A stretch of 64,000 nt of DNA from Halogeometricum sp. S1BR25-6 (GTDB taxonomy: Archaea; Halobacteriota; Halobacteria; Halobacteriales; Haloferacaceae). A program made the translations under genes and the position numbers. The DNA lies in contig NZ_JAMQOP010000002.1 of the NCBI RefSeq assembly GCF_031624495.1, positions 682,001 to 746,000 of the forward strand, written 5' to 3'. The notes under the pieces are model-generated. The model searched no databases, was not told where the DNA came from, and saw only the letters and a program-made list of their open reading frames with translations. Positions 16,141-25,158 of the stretch are shown here, one piece after another (position 1 is the stretch's first letter; the number at the start of each line of letters is the position of its first letter).

Positions 16141-17907
16141 CTACTCGGTCTCCCCGCCACCCCCGCCGTCGACGTGGAGTTTCTCGCCACGCTGTAATCG
16201 CGCGGCGATAGTGAACGTCTGCTCGCGTTCCCGGCGCGTCGGGAAGTGCGCGCCGAGGTAGCGCGCGACGGCGACGAGGAGCGTTCTGACCTGTTCGGGG
16301 TCCTCCCGGAGGTCCGCCTGGGCGAATCCGGCTTCGAGCGCCTGGTAGGTGTGGAAGTCGGCGTCCTCCCGGAGCAGCGCCTCACCGAGTCGCTCGCGGA
16401 GGACGGCGACGTCGCCGCCGCAGTCGAGGAAGTGCGCGGCGCGTGCGCCGGCCTCGTTCACCTCGCCTTCCGCGTCGAACGTCCCGAGGAGTGCGTCGAG
16501 GTGGGTCTCGGGGTCGGCGTCCCGGTCGGACGCCGGGTCGGGGAGCGGCGCGGGCGGCGTGTTGAGGAAGCGGTCGAGGTAGACGTTGACGGCGGCGTCG
16601 AACACCCCGCGGTAGAGGTCGGTCGACCCCGTTCTTCGAGCTAGCTGGTGGACGGCGTTCGCGTAGGTGAACGTGTGGTGGACCGTGTTCCAGTCGGAGA
16701 ACTCGTTGACGGTGGCGAACCGCGCGACGCGCGTCGCCGCCGCGAACGCGACTTCCGACGCCAGTTCCTCGACGGACGCCCCGGCGCGAATCGCGTCTTC
16801 GAGCGCCGAGATGACGACGTCGGGGTCCTCGGAGAGCAGCGTCTCGGTGAAGTCGTCGGGGGGTGACCAGTGCGACTCCGAACCCTCCGCGACCAGCGAG
16901 TCGAGGTCCGCGAACGTCTCCTCCAGCGTCGCCGCGAGGTCGACCGGTTGCCGCCACGAGGACGTCTCCTCGGCGCGCGTCGCCGTCGCCAGTCCGTCGA
17001 CCAGACTCGGCAGGACCGCCTCGGCGTGCTCCCAGCCGATGCGGTCCAGCGCCTCGCACGCTTTGTTCACGAAGTCGAGCGTGTGCCCCGTGTCGAGATA
17101 GCGGTGGTCCGTCGCGGCCGCGGCCAGCATCTCCGCGAGGCGGGCGTCGTCGGCGCCGTTCTCGATTGCCGTTCGGAGCACCCGCTCCGCGCCGTCCGAG
17201 TCGCGCACCTCGACGTTCTCGCGGAACCATCCCTTCAGGCGGGCGAACGGAACGTCGTCGGTGTCGAACGGTTCCTGGTCGAACCGCGGCGGTTCGCCCG
17301 CGCAGTCGTCGCCGACGTGGACGAGCCCCTGATACAGCGCCCGCTTGCAGTCCTCGTCTCCCAAGTCGGGGAGGACGTTCCGCATCGCCGCGAGGATGGT
17401 GAGCCCCGGTCCCCACCCGCTCTCGCGGTAGCGCGCGCCGAAGCGCACCCCCTGCTCCGTTATCTCGTCGGCGGAGACGCCGGCGTCGACGAGGCCGATG
17501 GCGGACTTGGCGACGACGAGGCGGAGGTTCTGCTCCATCCCGTCCTCCAGTCGCGCGGCCCAGTGCTCGGCGGGCGGGTCGTCCGGTTCGGGGTGGGGGT
17601 CGACGTAGACGCTCCCGTCGCGCACCTCGACTGGGAACGTCCGCACGTCGTCTGCCCACGGGTCGAACGTATCGCCGCACGACAGTTCGAAGCGGGCGTG
17701 GTGCCAGTGGCAGGTGAGGACGCCGTCCTCGACGCTCCCCTCCGACAGCGGGAATCCCATGTGGGGACAGCGGTTGTCGACGACGCGCACCTCCCCCTCG
17801 TGGTGGAAGAGGGCGAGCGAACGGCCGTCCACGGTGGTCTGTACCCGTCCCTCGCGTTCGAGTTCGGCTACGGGGACGACTTCGCGGAATCGGTCTGTCG
17901 AACTCAT
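16141..17907 (-). CDS. Rieske [2Fe-2S] domain fused to a large uncharacterised helical domain
   Basis: Start taken at the ATG at 17907 (588 residues), supported by a GTTTAC box 30 bases upstream; an alternative GTG lies at 17922. Residues 5-100 are a Rieske domain of the ferredoxin type: CPHMGFPL supplies C47 and H49, and CHWHHARF supplies C66 and H69. The remaining 470 residues have no other cofactor motif I can see; they look largely helical, and several histidines occur (for example NTVHHTFTYANAVHQLARR). It is not the usual Rieske oxygenase: the mononuclear iron motif is not recognised. An electron-transfer or oxygenase-like role is possible. Confidence 0.8.
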   Translation of the reverse strand: MSSTDRFREVVPVAELEREGRVQTTVDGRSLALFHHEGEVRVVDNRCPHMGFPLSEGSVEDGVLTCHWHHARFELSCGDTFDPWADDVRTFPVEVRDGSVYVDPHPEPDDPPAEHWAARLEDGMEQNLRLVVAKSAIGLVDAGVSADEITEQGVRFGARYRESGWGPGLTILAAMRNVLPDLGDEDCKRALYQGLVHVGDDCAGEPPRFDQEPFDTDDVPFARLKGWFRENVEVRDSDGAERVLRTAIENGADDARLAEMLAAAATDHRYLDTGHTLDFVNKACEALDRIGWEHAEAVLPSLVDGLATATRAEETSSWRQPVDLAATLEETFADLDSLVAEGSESHWSPPDDFTETLLSEDPDVVISALEDAIRAGASVEELASEVAFAAATRVARFATVNEFSDWNTVHHTFTYANAVHQLARRTGSTDLYRGVFDAAVNVYLDRFLNTPPAPLPDPASDRDADPETHLDALLGTFDAEGEVNEAGARAAHFLDCGGDVAVLRERLGEALLREDADFHTYQALEAGFAQADLREDPEQVRTLLVAVARYLGAHFPTRREREQTFTIAARLQRGEKLHVDGGGGGETE

Positions 17908-18079
17908 GGGAGGAGGTAGCACGCACCTCGGGGTAAACGTTCGCTGAAGACCGTTATAGTAATTAATCTGATACTGAGGAACTTGAATGAACTAGTTGCC
18001 CCTCGTGGAGAACCGTCTTATCGACAGTCTGACGCGTTCTCCCGCCTCTCTGACTCGTGCTACCGTACGCTCCGACGGG

Positions 18080-18088
18080 TTTTTGTCC
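18080..18088 (+). promoter_or_regulatory. T-rich promoter box of the PHP gene
   Basis: TTTTTGTCC begins 29 bases before the GTG at 18109. The spacing is the same as for other genes here and is the main reason for choosing that start. Confidence 0.45.
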
Positions 18089-18108
18089 GAGAACACGAAT
18101 GTTCTCGT

Positions 18109-18888
18109 GTGTCCCTCACCGTCCGTATCGACCCCCACGTCCACTCGGAAGCGTCGTACGACGCGGACGACCCCGTGGAGCTGATACTGGAGCAGGCCGC
18201 CGAAATCGGCCTCGACGCCGTGGTCATCACCGACCACGACGTCGTCCACGAGTCGGTCCGCGCGGCCGAGTTGGCCCCCATGTACGGCCTCGTCGGCATC
18301 CCCGGCGTCGAAGTCTCCACCGCGGACGGCCACCTTCTCTGTCTCGGCGTCCGGGAGATGCCGCCGCGGCGCGCGCCGATGAAGGAGACGGTCGAGTGGG
18401 TGCGCGACCGCGGCGGCGTCGCCATCGTCCCGCACCCGTTCCAGCGGAGTCGCCACGGTGTTCGGAAGAAGCACCTGCGCGGCGTCGACCCCGACGCCAT
18501 CGAGGTGTACAACTCGTGGCTGTTCACGGGGTGGAAGAACCGCCGCGCGCGCCGGTTCGCGAAGGGTCGCGGCTACCCCGGCGTCGCCGGGAGCGACGCG
18601 CACAAGGTGGGGTACGTCGGGCGCGCCTACACCGAGATAGACATCCCGGACGCCACCCGCACCGGTCTCTCCGAGGACGTCATCCTCGACGCCATCCGCG
18701 GCGGGTCCACCCGCGTCGAGGGACGTCGGACGCCCATCCCGACCAGCGCGCGCCACTACGCCGGTGCGGGCGTCCGTAAGAGCGGCTACTTCGCCAAGCG
18801 GGGCGCGCTCAAGAGCGGGTCGCTCGCGAAGACGGGCGCCGCGCAGATGGCGCGGACGCTCTACCGCGTCTCGCCGTTCACCCGGTAG
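18109..18888 (+). CDS. PHP domain phosphoesterase
   Basis: The 259-residue protein begins at a GTG that follows a T-rich promoter box; the frame is open to an ATG at 17983, but that part lacks family similarity. Metal-binding motifs of the polymerase-and-histidinol-phosphatase (PHP) family are visible: DPHVHSEASYD at the start, VITDHD at about residue 40, IPGVEVS, VPHPF near 107 and GSDAHK near 163. These bind two or three metal ions and hydrolyse phosphoesters. The C-terminal 45 residues (RKSGYFAKRGALKSGSLAK) are basic and may contact nucleic acid or membrane. The specific substrate is unknown. Confidence 0.87.
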   Translation: MSLTVRIDPHVHSEASYDADDPVELILEQAAEIGLDAVVITDHDVVHESVRAAELAPMYGLVGIPGVEVSTADGHLLCLGVREMPPRRAPMKETVEWVRDRGGVAIVPHPFQRSRHGVRKKHLRGVDPDAIEVYNSWLFTGWKNRRARRFAKGRGYPGVAGSDAHKVGYVGRAYTEIDIPDATRTGLSEDVILDAIRGGSTRVEGRRTPIPTSARHYAGAGVRKSGYFAKRGALKSGSLAKTGAAQMARTLYRVSPFTR

Positions 18889-18950
18889 TCCGACCGCCGC
18901 TCGCCGACGCTGCCGAAGCTACTTGTTCTGTTAGTCTGTAGACAGAATCG

Positions 18951-19352
18951 GTGCCCTCCAATACGACGAGCGGAAGCCGGGACTTCAGCCCGGAGAACCG
19001 CCCGGTGTTCAACCTCCTGATGGCGGGACTCGTCACGGTGAGTATCGGAACGGGCCTGTACGGGACGGGCGACGCCTCCCCCGCGCTGGCCGTCGCCGGA
19101 TTCGCGGCGACGGGCGTCGGCCTCGGACCGGTTTCGTCGAGTGCGTTCGGACGGCGAGTCGGGGAGTGGTTCGAGGCCATCGGTGGCGCGGCCCGCGTCG
19201 GAGTCATGCTCGTGGTCGCGACGGGCGTCGTCACCGCCACTCTCGCTCTCGACGTGCCCGTCGTGTGGACGCAGAGCGCTCTCTTCGGGTCGATGCTCGC
19301 GCTGAACTGCTACGTCGTCTACAGAATCGCCAGTCACCGTCTGCAGCGGTGA
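18951..19352 (+). CDS. Membrane protein with four predicted helices
   Basis: The 133-residue protein starts at a GTG. Hydrophobic segments appear at about residues 19-38, 43-60, 80-100 and 105-125. The N-terminal 18 residues are polar. No recognised family and no motif. It lies between the PHP gene and the convergent siroheme decarboxylase-type gene. Confidence 0.6.
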   Translation: MPSNTTSGSRDFSPENRPVFNLLMAGLVTVSIGTGLYGTGDASPALAVAGFAATGVGLGPVSSSAFGRRVGEWFEAIGGAARVGVMLVVATGVVTATLALDVPVVWTQSALFGSMLALNCYVVYRIASHRLQR

Positions 19353-19405
19353 GCGTCGGTCGGACCGCGGAACGGAGAGCGGAAGCGAACGAGCGAAGCC
19401 GCGCG

Positions 19406-20464
19406 CTACTTCCCGTTCCCGACCAGTTTCTCGTACTGCGCGCCCGTCTGCTTCAGCGTCTCCGTCGAGTACAGGCGCTCGTGGTCGAACGGGAGATACT
19501 CCGAGGCGAGTTCGTCTATCTTCTCGTCCACCGCCTCCGCCTCGCGGCCGTGAATCATCGTGAAGAGGCTGTACGGCCAGTTCTGCTCGGGGCGGCGCGG
19601 CCGGTGATAGCAGAGCGTGACGTACGGGAGTCGGCCCACCGCTTCTCCTCTCCCGTCGAGTTCGTCGTCGGGCACGTCCCAGACGACCATGCAGTTGGCG
19701 TCGAAGCCGGTGACGACGTGGTTGACGACGCAGCCGACGCGCTTGATACAGCCGTCGTCGAGCAGTCGCCGGACGGCGGCGAGCACGTCCTCCACGCTCG
19801 CGTCGACGCCGGCGGAGGCGAGCCGTTCGGCGACGTCCCGGTACGGCGTCGCCGTCAGCGGGAACCCGTCCTGAATCTCGACCAAGAGGGCGGCGTCGAG
19901 GGCCGAGAGGTCCCCCGCCGCCTCCTCGGAGATGCGGGTGGCGTTCACCGCCGTCGCCGCGAGGCTCTCGCGGGCGAAGCGGTCGTCGTTGACGACCGGA
20001 AATTCGAGGTCGATGTAGTAGTCGGTCAGCATCGGGAGGTTCAGAACCTCCAAGCCGGTTCGCTCCTCGATGTCGGCCAGGATTTCGTCGCGCTCCTCTC
20101 GGGAGGCGGCGGTGACGACGAACCACATGTTCCACTCGTGGTCTCGCCGGTAGTTGTGGTTCACCTGCCGGTGGTCGTTGATTATCGCCGCCACCTCGGC
20201 GAAGCGGTCCTCGGGCGCCGAGACGGCCGCCAGCGTCGAACTACCGATGACGGGGGGGTTCAACACCGCGCCGAACCGCCGGAAGATACCCCGTTCGGAG
20301 AGGGTTCGGACGCGCGCGAGCGCCTCGTCCTCGGAGACGCCGAGTTCCTCGCCGACGGCGCGAAACGGACGTTCGACGACCGGGAAGTCGCTCTGGTACT
20401 CGTCGACGAGGCGCGCGTCGACGGCGTCGAGGTCCGAGCGCCAGTCGTCGGTCAGTGCGCTCAT
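19406..20464 (-). CDS. Tandem AsnC-type protein, siroheme decarboxylase (AhbA/AhbB/NirDL-like)
   Basis: The 352-residue protein contains two copies of the Lrp/AsnC layout. Residues 15-165 comprise a winged helix (DEALARVRTLSERGIFRRFGAVLN) and a ligand domain with NHNYRRDHEWNMWFV; residues 185-345 repeat it (RRLLDDGCIKRVGCVVNH, then CYHRPRRPEQNWPYSLFTMIHG). The paired His and Arg segments are those used by siroheme decarboxylases to convert siroheme to didecarboxysiroheme in the archaeal (alternative) heme pathway. Many databases call such proteins transcription regulators. A heme role is the better fit; both halves in one chain is worth noting. Confidence 0.75.
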   Translation of the reverse strand: MSALTDDWRSDLDAVDARLVDEYQSDFPVVERPFRAVGEELGVSEDEALARVRTLSERGIFRRFGAVLNPPVIGSSTLAAVSAPEDRFAEVAAIINDHRQVNHNYRRDHEWNMWFVVTAASREERDEILADIEERTGLEVLNLPMLTDYYIDLEFPVVNDDRFARESLAATAVNATRISEEAAGDLSALDAALLVEIQDGFPLTATPYRDVAERLASAGVDASVEDVLAAVRRLLDDGCIKRVGCVVNHVVTGFDANCMVVWDVPDDELDGRGEAVGRLPYVTLCYHRPRRPEQNWPYSLFTMIHGREAEAVDEKIDELASEYLPFDHERLYSTETLKQTGAQYEKLVGNGK

Positions 20465-20567
20465 CGTCGACTATGAGGACTCGGTGAACGTACCTATTTC
20501 GGGTTCGAGCGGCGATTCAGCTCACGCTAACGTACGACTTTTCACGCGCGCTGTCCAACGTCAGACC

Positions 20568-21641
20568 ATGTCACAGGTACCGGAGCGACGGGAGTTCGGG
20601 GAGTGGCCGCTGAAGCGACTCATGACCGAAGTAGTCGGAACGGGGACGAAGTCCGCCGAGGACATGAACCGCGAGCAGGCGACCGAGGCGATGCGGCGCA
20701 TCCTCGCCGACGAACCGGACCACACGACGCTGGGGGCGTTCTGGCTGGCGAACCGCTGGAAGCACAACGTCGCGGAGGAACTCGCCGCCTACGCGGACGT
20801 GATGTGCGAACACGTCGAGTACGCCGAACCCGACGCCGACCCGGTCGACTGCGGCGCGAACTACGACGGGAAGGGTGATACCGCCATCCTCGGCGCCGCC
20901 GCGGGCATCGTCGCCGCCGCCGCCGGGACGCCCGTCGTCGCCCACTCCGGGGACCGAGTGCCGACGCAGAAGCAGGACGCCTACAAGCACGTCCTCGACG
21001 AACTCGGGATTCGGACGGAACTCTCCCCCGAAGAGAGCGCCGACCAGGTGGACGAAACGGGGTTCGGCTTCTACTACCAACCGGCGTTCAACCCCGCGAT
21101 TCACGACTTGTTCGACCGCCGCGACCAGATGGGCGTGCGCACGTTCGTCAACACCGTCGAGACCATCGCCAACCCGGCGAACGCCGACGTCCACCTCGGA
21201 AGCTTCTACCACCTCTCGTTCGCCAAGAAAATCGTCGACACGTTCGAACGGTCCGAGAACCTCGGCCCGCGCCGCGTCGTCATGTTCCAGGGCATGGAGG
21301 GGTACGACGACATCCGACCGGGCTACACGAAGGTCGGCGAATCCACCGACGGCGTGTTCACCGACTTCGAGATAGAGACCGCGGAGTACGGGATGGACTT
21401 CGAGACGGAGGACCTCGAAGTCGACCCCGACGACGTGGCGGGCGACTCCGCCGAGATTACGGAGTCGGTGATAGCGGGCGACCGAACCGACCACTTCGCC
21501 GACGCCGTCGAACTCAACGCGGCGTTCCGCATCTACGCCCGCGAGGACGCCGAGTCGCTGTCCGAGGGGCTGGAGATGGCCCGCGAGAGCCTCGACTCCG
21601 GCGCCGCAGAGGCCGTCCTCGAAGACCTGCGGGCGTTCTGA
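20568..21641 (+). CDS. Anthranilate phosphoribosyltransferase-like protein (TrpD2 group)
   Basis: The 357-residue protein has the two-domain form of the family: an N-terminal helical part (MRRILADEPDHTTLGAFWLANRWK) and the nucleoside-phosphorylase-like alpha/beta domain. Motifs near the phosphoribosyl site are modified (VAHSGDRVPTQKQDAYKHVLDELGI, where the true enzyme has GNR and SS-containing segments). NPANADVHLGSFYHLSFAKK and VVMFQGMEG follow. Because the catalytic loops differ from TrpD, it is probably one of the TrpD2-like proteins, whose reaction is unclear. It is not near other trp genes. Confidence 0.75.
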   Translation: MSQVPERREFGEWPLKRLMTEVVGTGTKSAEDMNREQATEAMRRILADEPDHTTLGAFWLANRWKHNVAEELAAYADVMCEHVEYAEPDADPVDCGANYDGKGDTAILGAAAGIVAAAAGTPVVAHSGDRVPTQKQDAYKHVLDELGIRTELSPEESADQVDETGFGFYYQPAFNPAIHDLFDRRDQMGVRTFVNTVETIANPANADVHLGSFYHLSFAKKIVDTFERSENLGPRRVVMFQGMEGYDDIRPGYTKVGESTDGVFTDFEIETAEYGMDFETEDLEVDPDDVAGDSAEITESVIAGDRTDHFADAVELNAAFRIYAREDAESLSEGLEMARESLDSGAAEAVLEDLRAF

Positions 21642-21680
21642 GATTCCGGGGTCCGACCCGTCTTCACCGCTTTCCGCGCG

Positions 21681-21691
21681 TTTTTTTGTCC
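21681..21691 (+). promoter_or_regulatory. T-rich promoter box of the amidohydrolase gene
   Basis: Seven Ts followed by GTCC, beginning 29 bases upstream of the ATG at 21710. Confidence 0.45.
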
Positions 21692-21709
21692 GGACGGCGA
21701 GCGACGGGT

Positions 21710-22984
21710 ATGACCTCGTTCGCCGACCTGACGCTCCGGGAGATCCGCCGCGACCTCCACCGCCACCCCGAGGCGGGGTGGAAGGAGTTCCGAACGACCG
21801 CGCTCGTCGCCGAGGAACTGGACGCCCTCGGCTTCGACCTCTCGCTCGGCCCCGATGCCGTGAACGTCGCCGAACGACTCGGCGTTCCCGACGACGACGA
21901 CATCGCCGCCGCCCGCGAACGCGCGAAGCGCGAGGGCGCCCCGGAGGAGTACTTGGAGTACATGGACGACGTGACCGGTCTCGTCGCCGAGAAGCGCTAC
22001 GGCGACGGGCCGACGGTGGGGGTTCGCGTCGACATCGACGCGCTCGAACGGTCGGAGGCGATGGACGACGACCACCGCCCCGCCCGCGAGGGGTTCGCCA
22101 GCACGCACCCCGGTGAGATGCACGCCTGCGGTCACGACGGCCACACCGCCATCGGCGTCGGCGTCGCCCGCGCGTTCGACGAGGAGGGCTTCGACGGCAC
22201 GCTGAAACTGTTCTTCCAACCCGCCGAAGAGGGCGGCCGCGGCGGCAAGCCGATGAGCGAGACCGACCACCTGGACGACGTGGACGCCCTGTTCGCCCTC
22301 CACCTCGGCCTCGACGAGGAGACGGGCACTATCGTCGGCGGTTACGACCGCCCGCTGTCGAACGCGAAGATAGACGTGACGTTCGAGGGCGAACCCGCCC
22401 ACGCCGGCGGCGCGCCGCAAGAGGGGAGAAACGCCCTGCAGGCGATGAGCACGGCGATACAAAACCTCTACGCCATCCCGCGGCACGCCGACGGGATGAC
22501 TCGAATCAACGTGGGCCGGGTCAGCGCCGACAACGCCCAGAACGTTATCTGCGAGGAGGCGCGGATGCGCGTGGAGGTACGCGGCGGCGACGCCGACCTG
22601 AACGACTACATGATGGCGAAGGCCGAACGCGTGCTGAAGCACGCCGCCGACATGCACGAGGTGGACTACGAGACGAGTCTGTACGGCATGACGACGACGT
22701 TCGAGAACGACCAGTCGATGGTGGACGCGGTGATGGCCGCCGCCGAAGAGGTCGACGACGTGAATCAGGTCTGCGGCCGAAGCCCGTTCGGCGGGAGCGA
22801 GGACGCCTCGTTCTTGATTCGGAAAGTCCAGGAGAACGGCGGTGTGGCATCGTACATCGGCGTCGGAGCGAGCAATCCCGCCGGCCACCACACGGCGTAC
22901 TTCGACGTCGAGGAGGAGTCGCTCGACATCGCCGTCGACGTGGTGACCGAGTCGATTCGGCGGGTGGCGGGCGACCTGCGCTGA
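21710..22984 (+). CDS. M20 family amidohydrolase (AbgA-like aminobenzoyl-glutamate hydrolase)
   Basis: The 424-residue metallopeptidase-family enzyme opens with LREIRRDLHRHPEAGWKEF and has the metal-binding set RVDIDALE, HACGHDGH and FQPAEEGGRGG, where the Glu pair supplies catalysis. A lid domain lies at about 200-320 (DVTFEGEPAHAGGAPQEGRNAL, the usual dimerisation segment). The C-terminal GASNPAGHHTAYFDVEEESL gives the last metal His. The family removes acyl or aminobenzoyl groups from amino acids; the closest naming is amidohydrolase or aminobenzoyl-glutamate utilisation protein. The substrate is not proven. Confidence 0.92.
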   Translation: MTSFADLTLREIRRDLHRHPEAGWKEFRTTALVAEELDALGFDLSLGPDAVNVAERLGVPDDDDIAAARERAKREGAPEEYLEYMDDVTGLVAEKRYGDGPTVGVRVDIDALERSEAMDDDHRPAREGFASTHPGEMHACGHDGHTAIGVGVARAFDEEGFDGTLKLFFQPAEEGGRGGKPMSETDHLDDVDALFALHLGLDEETGTIVGGYDRPLSNAKIDVTFEGEPAHAGGAPQEGRNALQAMSTAIQNLYAIPRHADGMTRINVGRVSADNAQNVICEEARMRVEVRGGDADLNDYMMAKAERVLKHAADMHEVDYETSLYGMTTTFENDQSMVDAVMAAAEEVDDVNQVCGRSPFGGSEDASFLIRKVQENGGVASYIGVGASNPAGHHTAYFDVEEESLDIAVDVVTESIRRVAGDLR

Positions 22985-22985
22985 C

Positions 22986-23999
22986 TTATTCCGAGTCCGG
23001 CACCAGCACCGACCGGAACCGAACTTCGTTCTCCATCATCGCCGCGTAGGCCTCCTCCGCCTCGTCCAAGGAGAACGTCTCGACTTTCGGCGTCACGTCG
23101 CGCAGGGCGCTGAAGTCGAGGGTGTCCTCCGAGGCGTGCGGCGTGCCCGAGGGCCACCCGCCGACGCTCCGCCGCCCGGTGACGAGGGGTTGCACGTCGA
23201 CCGAGAGCGGTTCGCCCGGCACGGCGATGGTGAGGAGTTTGCCGTCGACGCCGACGCCGTCGGCGATGGAGGACATCGCGTCGGCGCTGGGCGCGGTGGC
23301 GAGAACGACCTTCGCGCCGCCCATCGACTGGAGTTCCTCGCCGGCGTCGGCCTCGCTGGCGTCGATGAAGTGGTCGGCGCCGAGTTCGTACGCGAGGTCC
23401 TCCTTCTCGGGCGACGTGGAGACGGCGACCGTTTCGAACCCGGCCTCGTAGGCGTACTGGATGCCGAGGTGGCCGAGGCCGCCGACGCCCTGGACGGCCA
23501 CGAGGTCACCCGGCCGGGCGTCGGAGTTTCTGAGGGAGTTGAACGTCGTGATGCCGGCGCACAGGAGGGGCGCGGCGTCGACGGCGTCCAGTTCGTCGGG
23601 GACCTTCGCCAGCGCCTCGCGCGGGGCGGTCAGGTACTCGGCGTAGCCGCCGTCGTAGTCGAAGCCGGTCACCTGCGCGTTCTCGCAGGCGATGAAGTCG
23701 CCGCGGCGGCAGGCCTCGCAGGTGAAACAGTGGCCGCCGTGCCACCCGACGCCGACTCGCTCCCCCTCCTCCCACTCGGTTACGTCCTCGCCGACCGCAT
23801 CCACGCGGCCGGCCACCTCGTGGCCGGGGACGCGCGGGTACTCCACGCCGGGCCACTGGCCCTCCTTGACGAACGCGTCGCTGTGGCAGATGCCGCAGGC
23901 CTCGACGGCGACTCTGACTTCGTTCGCTTCGGGTTCTGGCACGTCTCGGTCGACGACTTCGAACTCCGCTCCGGGTTCCGGAATCTGGACAGCTTTCAT
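22986..23999 (-). CDS. Zinc-dependent alcohol dehydrogenase
   Basis: The 337-residue medium-chain dehydrogenase has catalytic zinc ligands in CGICHSDAF (C37) and in GHEVAG (H60), and the four structural-zinc cysteines in CFTCEACRRGDFIACEN. The coenzyme fold shows GVGGLGHLGIQYA near residue 170 and VAVSTSPEKE after it. The overall form is that of the AdhP/propanol-preferring group. It ends one base after the stop of the convergent amidohydrolase gene. The likely reaction is NAD(P)-linked alcohol/aldehyde interconversion; the natural substrate is unknown. Confidence 0.92.
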   Translation of the reverse strand: MKAVQIPEPGAEFEVVDRDVPEPEANEVRVAVEACGICHSDAFVKEGQWPGVEYPRVPGHEVAGRVDAVGEDVTEWEEGERVGVGWHGGHCFTCEACRRGDFIACENAQVTGFDYDGGYAEYLTAPREALAKVPDELDAVDAAPLLCAGITTFNSLRNSDARPGDLVAVQGVGGLGHLGIQYAYEAGFETVAVSTSPEKEDLAYELGADHFIDASEADAGEELQSMGGAKVVLATAPSADAMSSIADGVGVDGKLLTIAVPGEPLSVDVQPLVTGRRSVGGWPSGTPHASEDTLDFSALRDVTPKVETFSLDEAEEAYAAMMENEVRFRSVLVPDSE

Positions 24000-24074
24000 C
24001 GAGTCGAAGTAGGGAAGGAACGACCGTAGGCGGTTTGGGCGGTTCGCTTACCAGTTCGATACCGTAGGGGTTCG

Positions 24075-25097
24075 CTACGCCCCGTCCAGCGGCATCGCCA
24101 CGCCGACGAGCGTCTGGCCGGCCGTCACCGTCGCCTCGCGGCAGACGGAGTAGACGACGCCGGCGCGGTCGGCCGTCGCCTCCTGTAGCACCTCGTACGT
24201 CGTCGGGTCGTAAACACGCCCGAGGTGGTCGCCCTCCGCCACCTCGCGGCCGAGTTCGGCGTCCGGAGCGGCGTGGAAGAGTCCGGAGTCGGCGGCGGTG
24301 ACGCGCCCGAGGTGGTTCCGGGCCGTCGTCTGCTCGGCCGGGAGTTCGGGGTCGCTCGGAAGCATATCGAGTTCGCGCAGGACGTTGAACACGCCGCGGA
24401 CGCCCGTCTCGATGGCGGGTTCGACCAACTGCTTGTTGTGCGCGAGTTCGGGCGTGATGGAAGGGATGCCCCGGCGCGTGGCGGCGACGCGGAGTTTCCC
24501 GCCGAAGTTGCGCTCGGACCACTCCACGTCGGCGTCGTCACCAGAGCCCGGCGAGTTCTGGTTGGCTCGCAAATCGTCCGATTTGCGATCGTCGCCCGCC
24601 GCCTCCGCGAGGAGGAGGTCGGTTCCGAACGCCTCCGCGAGGCGACGGCTCTCGGTATCGCCCTGCAGGTACACCGTGTGGGTCAGCATCTCGGGGCTAC
24701 CGGTGTGCAGGTCGACGATGTAGTCGACCTCGCCCGCGTACTCCCACAGTGCCGCGGCCATGCGCTCGTGCAACGACCCCTCGGCGTCGCCGGGCCAGAC
24801 GCGGTTCATGTTCGAGTGGACCGAGTCGAGCGACTCGGGCGTCGTGTAGGAACTGCGGTCGAACGTCAGCGGGTCCGCGACGGGGACGGCGACGAGTGTG
24901 CCCGATAGCTCCTCAGAATCGAGTCGCTCGTGGACGCGGCGGAGCGTCTCGGTGCCGTTTATCTCGCGGCCGTGCTGGGCCGCTTGGACGTAGACGGTGG
25001 GGCCGTCGTCGTCGCCCGAGCCGTAGGTGTGAACCGTCGTCTCCACGTCGATTCCCGAGGGGAGGCGCGCGAGGGTGACCGTCTCGGCGGTGTGCAT
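24075..25097 (-). CDS. Succinylglutamate desuccinylase/aspartoacylase family protein
   Basis: The 340-residue zinc carboxypeptidase-fold protein has the M14-like metal motif QAAQHGREINGTE (His and Glu ligands near residues 40-47), the next His in VDLHTG (about 130), and a Glu-containing segment SITPELAHNK in the active-site position. The C-terminal beta domain (about 270-335, with EVAEGDHLGRVYDP) is typical of the AstE/aspartoacylase group. The reaction is probably hydrolysis of an N-acyl amino acid. An unusual loop at about 171-180 contains a palindromic DNA segment that may be an insertion. Confidence 0.85.
   Translation of the reverse strand: MHTAETVTLARLPSGIDVETTVHTYGSGDDDGPTVYVQAAQHGREINGTETLRRVHERLDSEELSGTLVAVPVADPLTFDRSSYTTPESLDSVHSNMNRVWPGDAEGSLHERMAAALWEYAGEVDYIVDLHTGSPEMLTHTVYLQGDTESRRLAEAFGTDLLLAEAAGDDRKSDDLRANQNSPGSGDDADVEWSERNFGGKLRVAATRRGIPSITPELAHNKQLVEPAIETGVRGVFNVLRELDMLPSDPELPAEQTTARNHLGRVTAADSGLFHAAPDAELGREVAEGDHLGRVYDPTTYEVLQEATADRAGVVYSVCREATVTAGQTLVGVAMPLDGA
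24568..24587. repeat. 20-bp palindrome within the aspartoacylase-like gene
   Basis: CGCAAATCG and CGATTTGCG form a perfect 9-bp inverted repeat separated by two bases (TC). It encodes part of the polar loop RKSDDLRA. It is AT-rich compared with the surrounding coding DNA and looks like a small mobile palindrome that stayed in frame. Confidence 0.5.
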
Positions 25098-25158
25098 GTC
25101 CGGTGGTTCGCGAGGCGGGGCTTTGTAGCTACGGAAAGCGGGGCGGTCGGCGCTCGCG

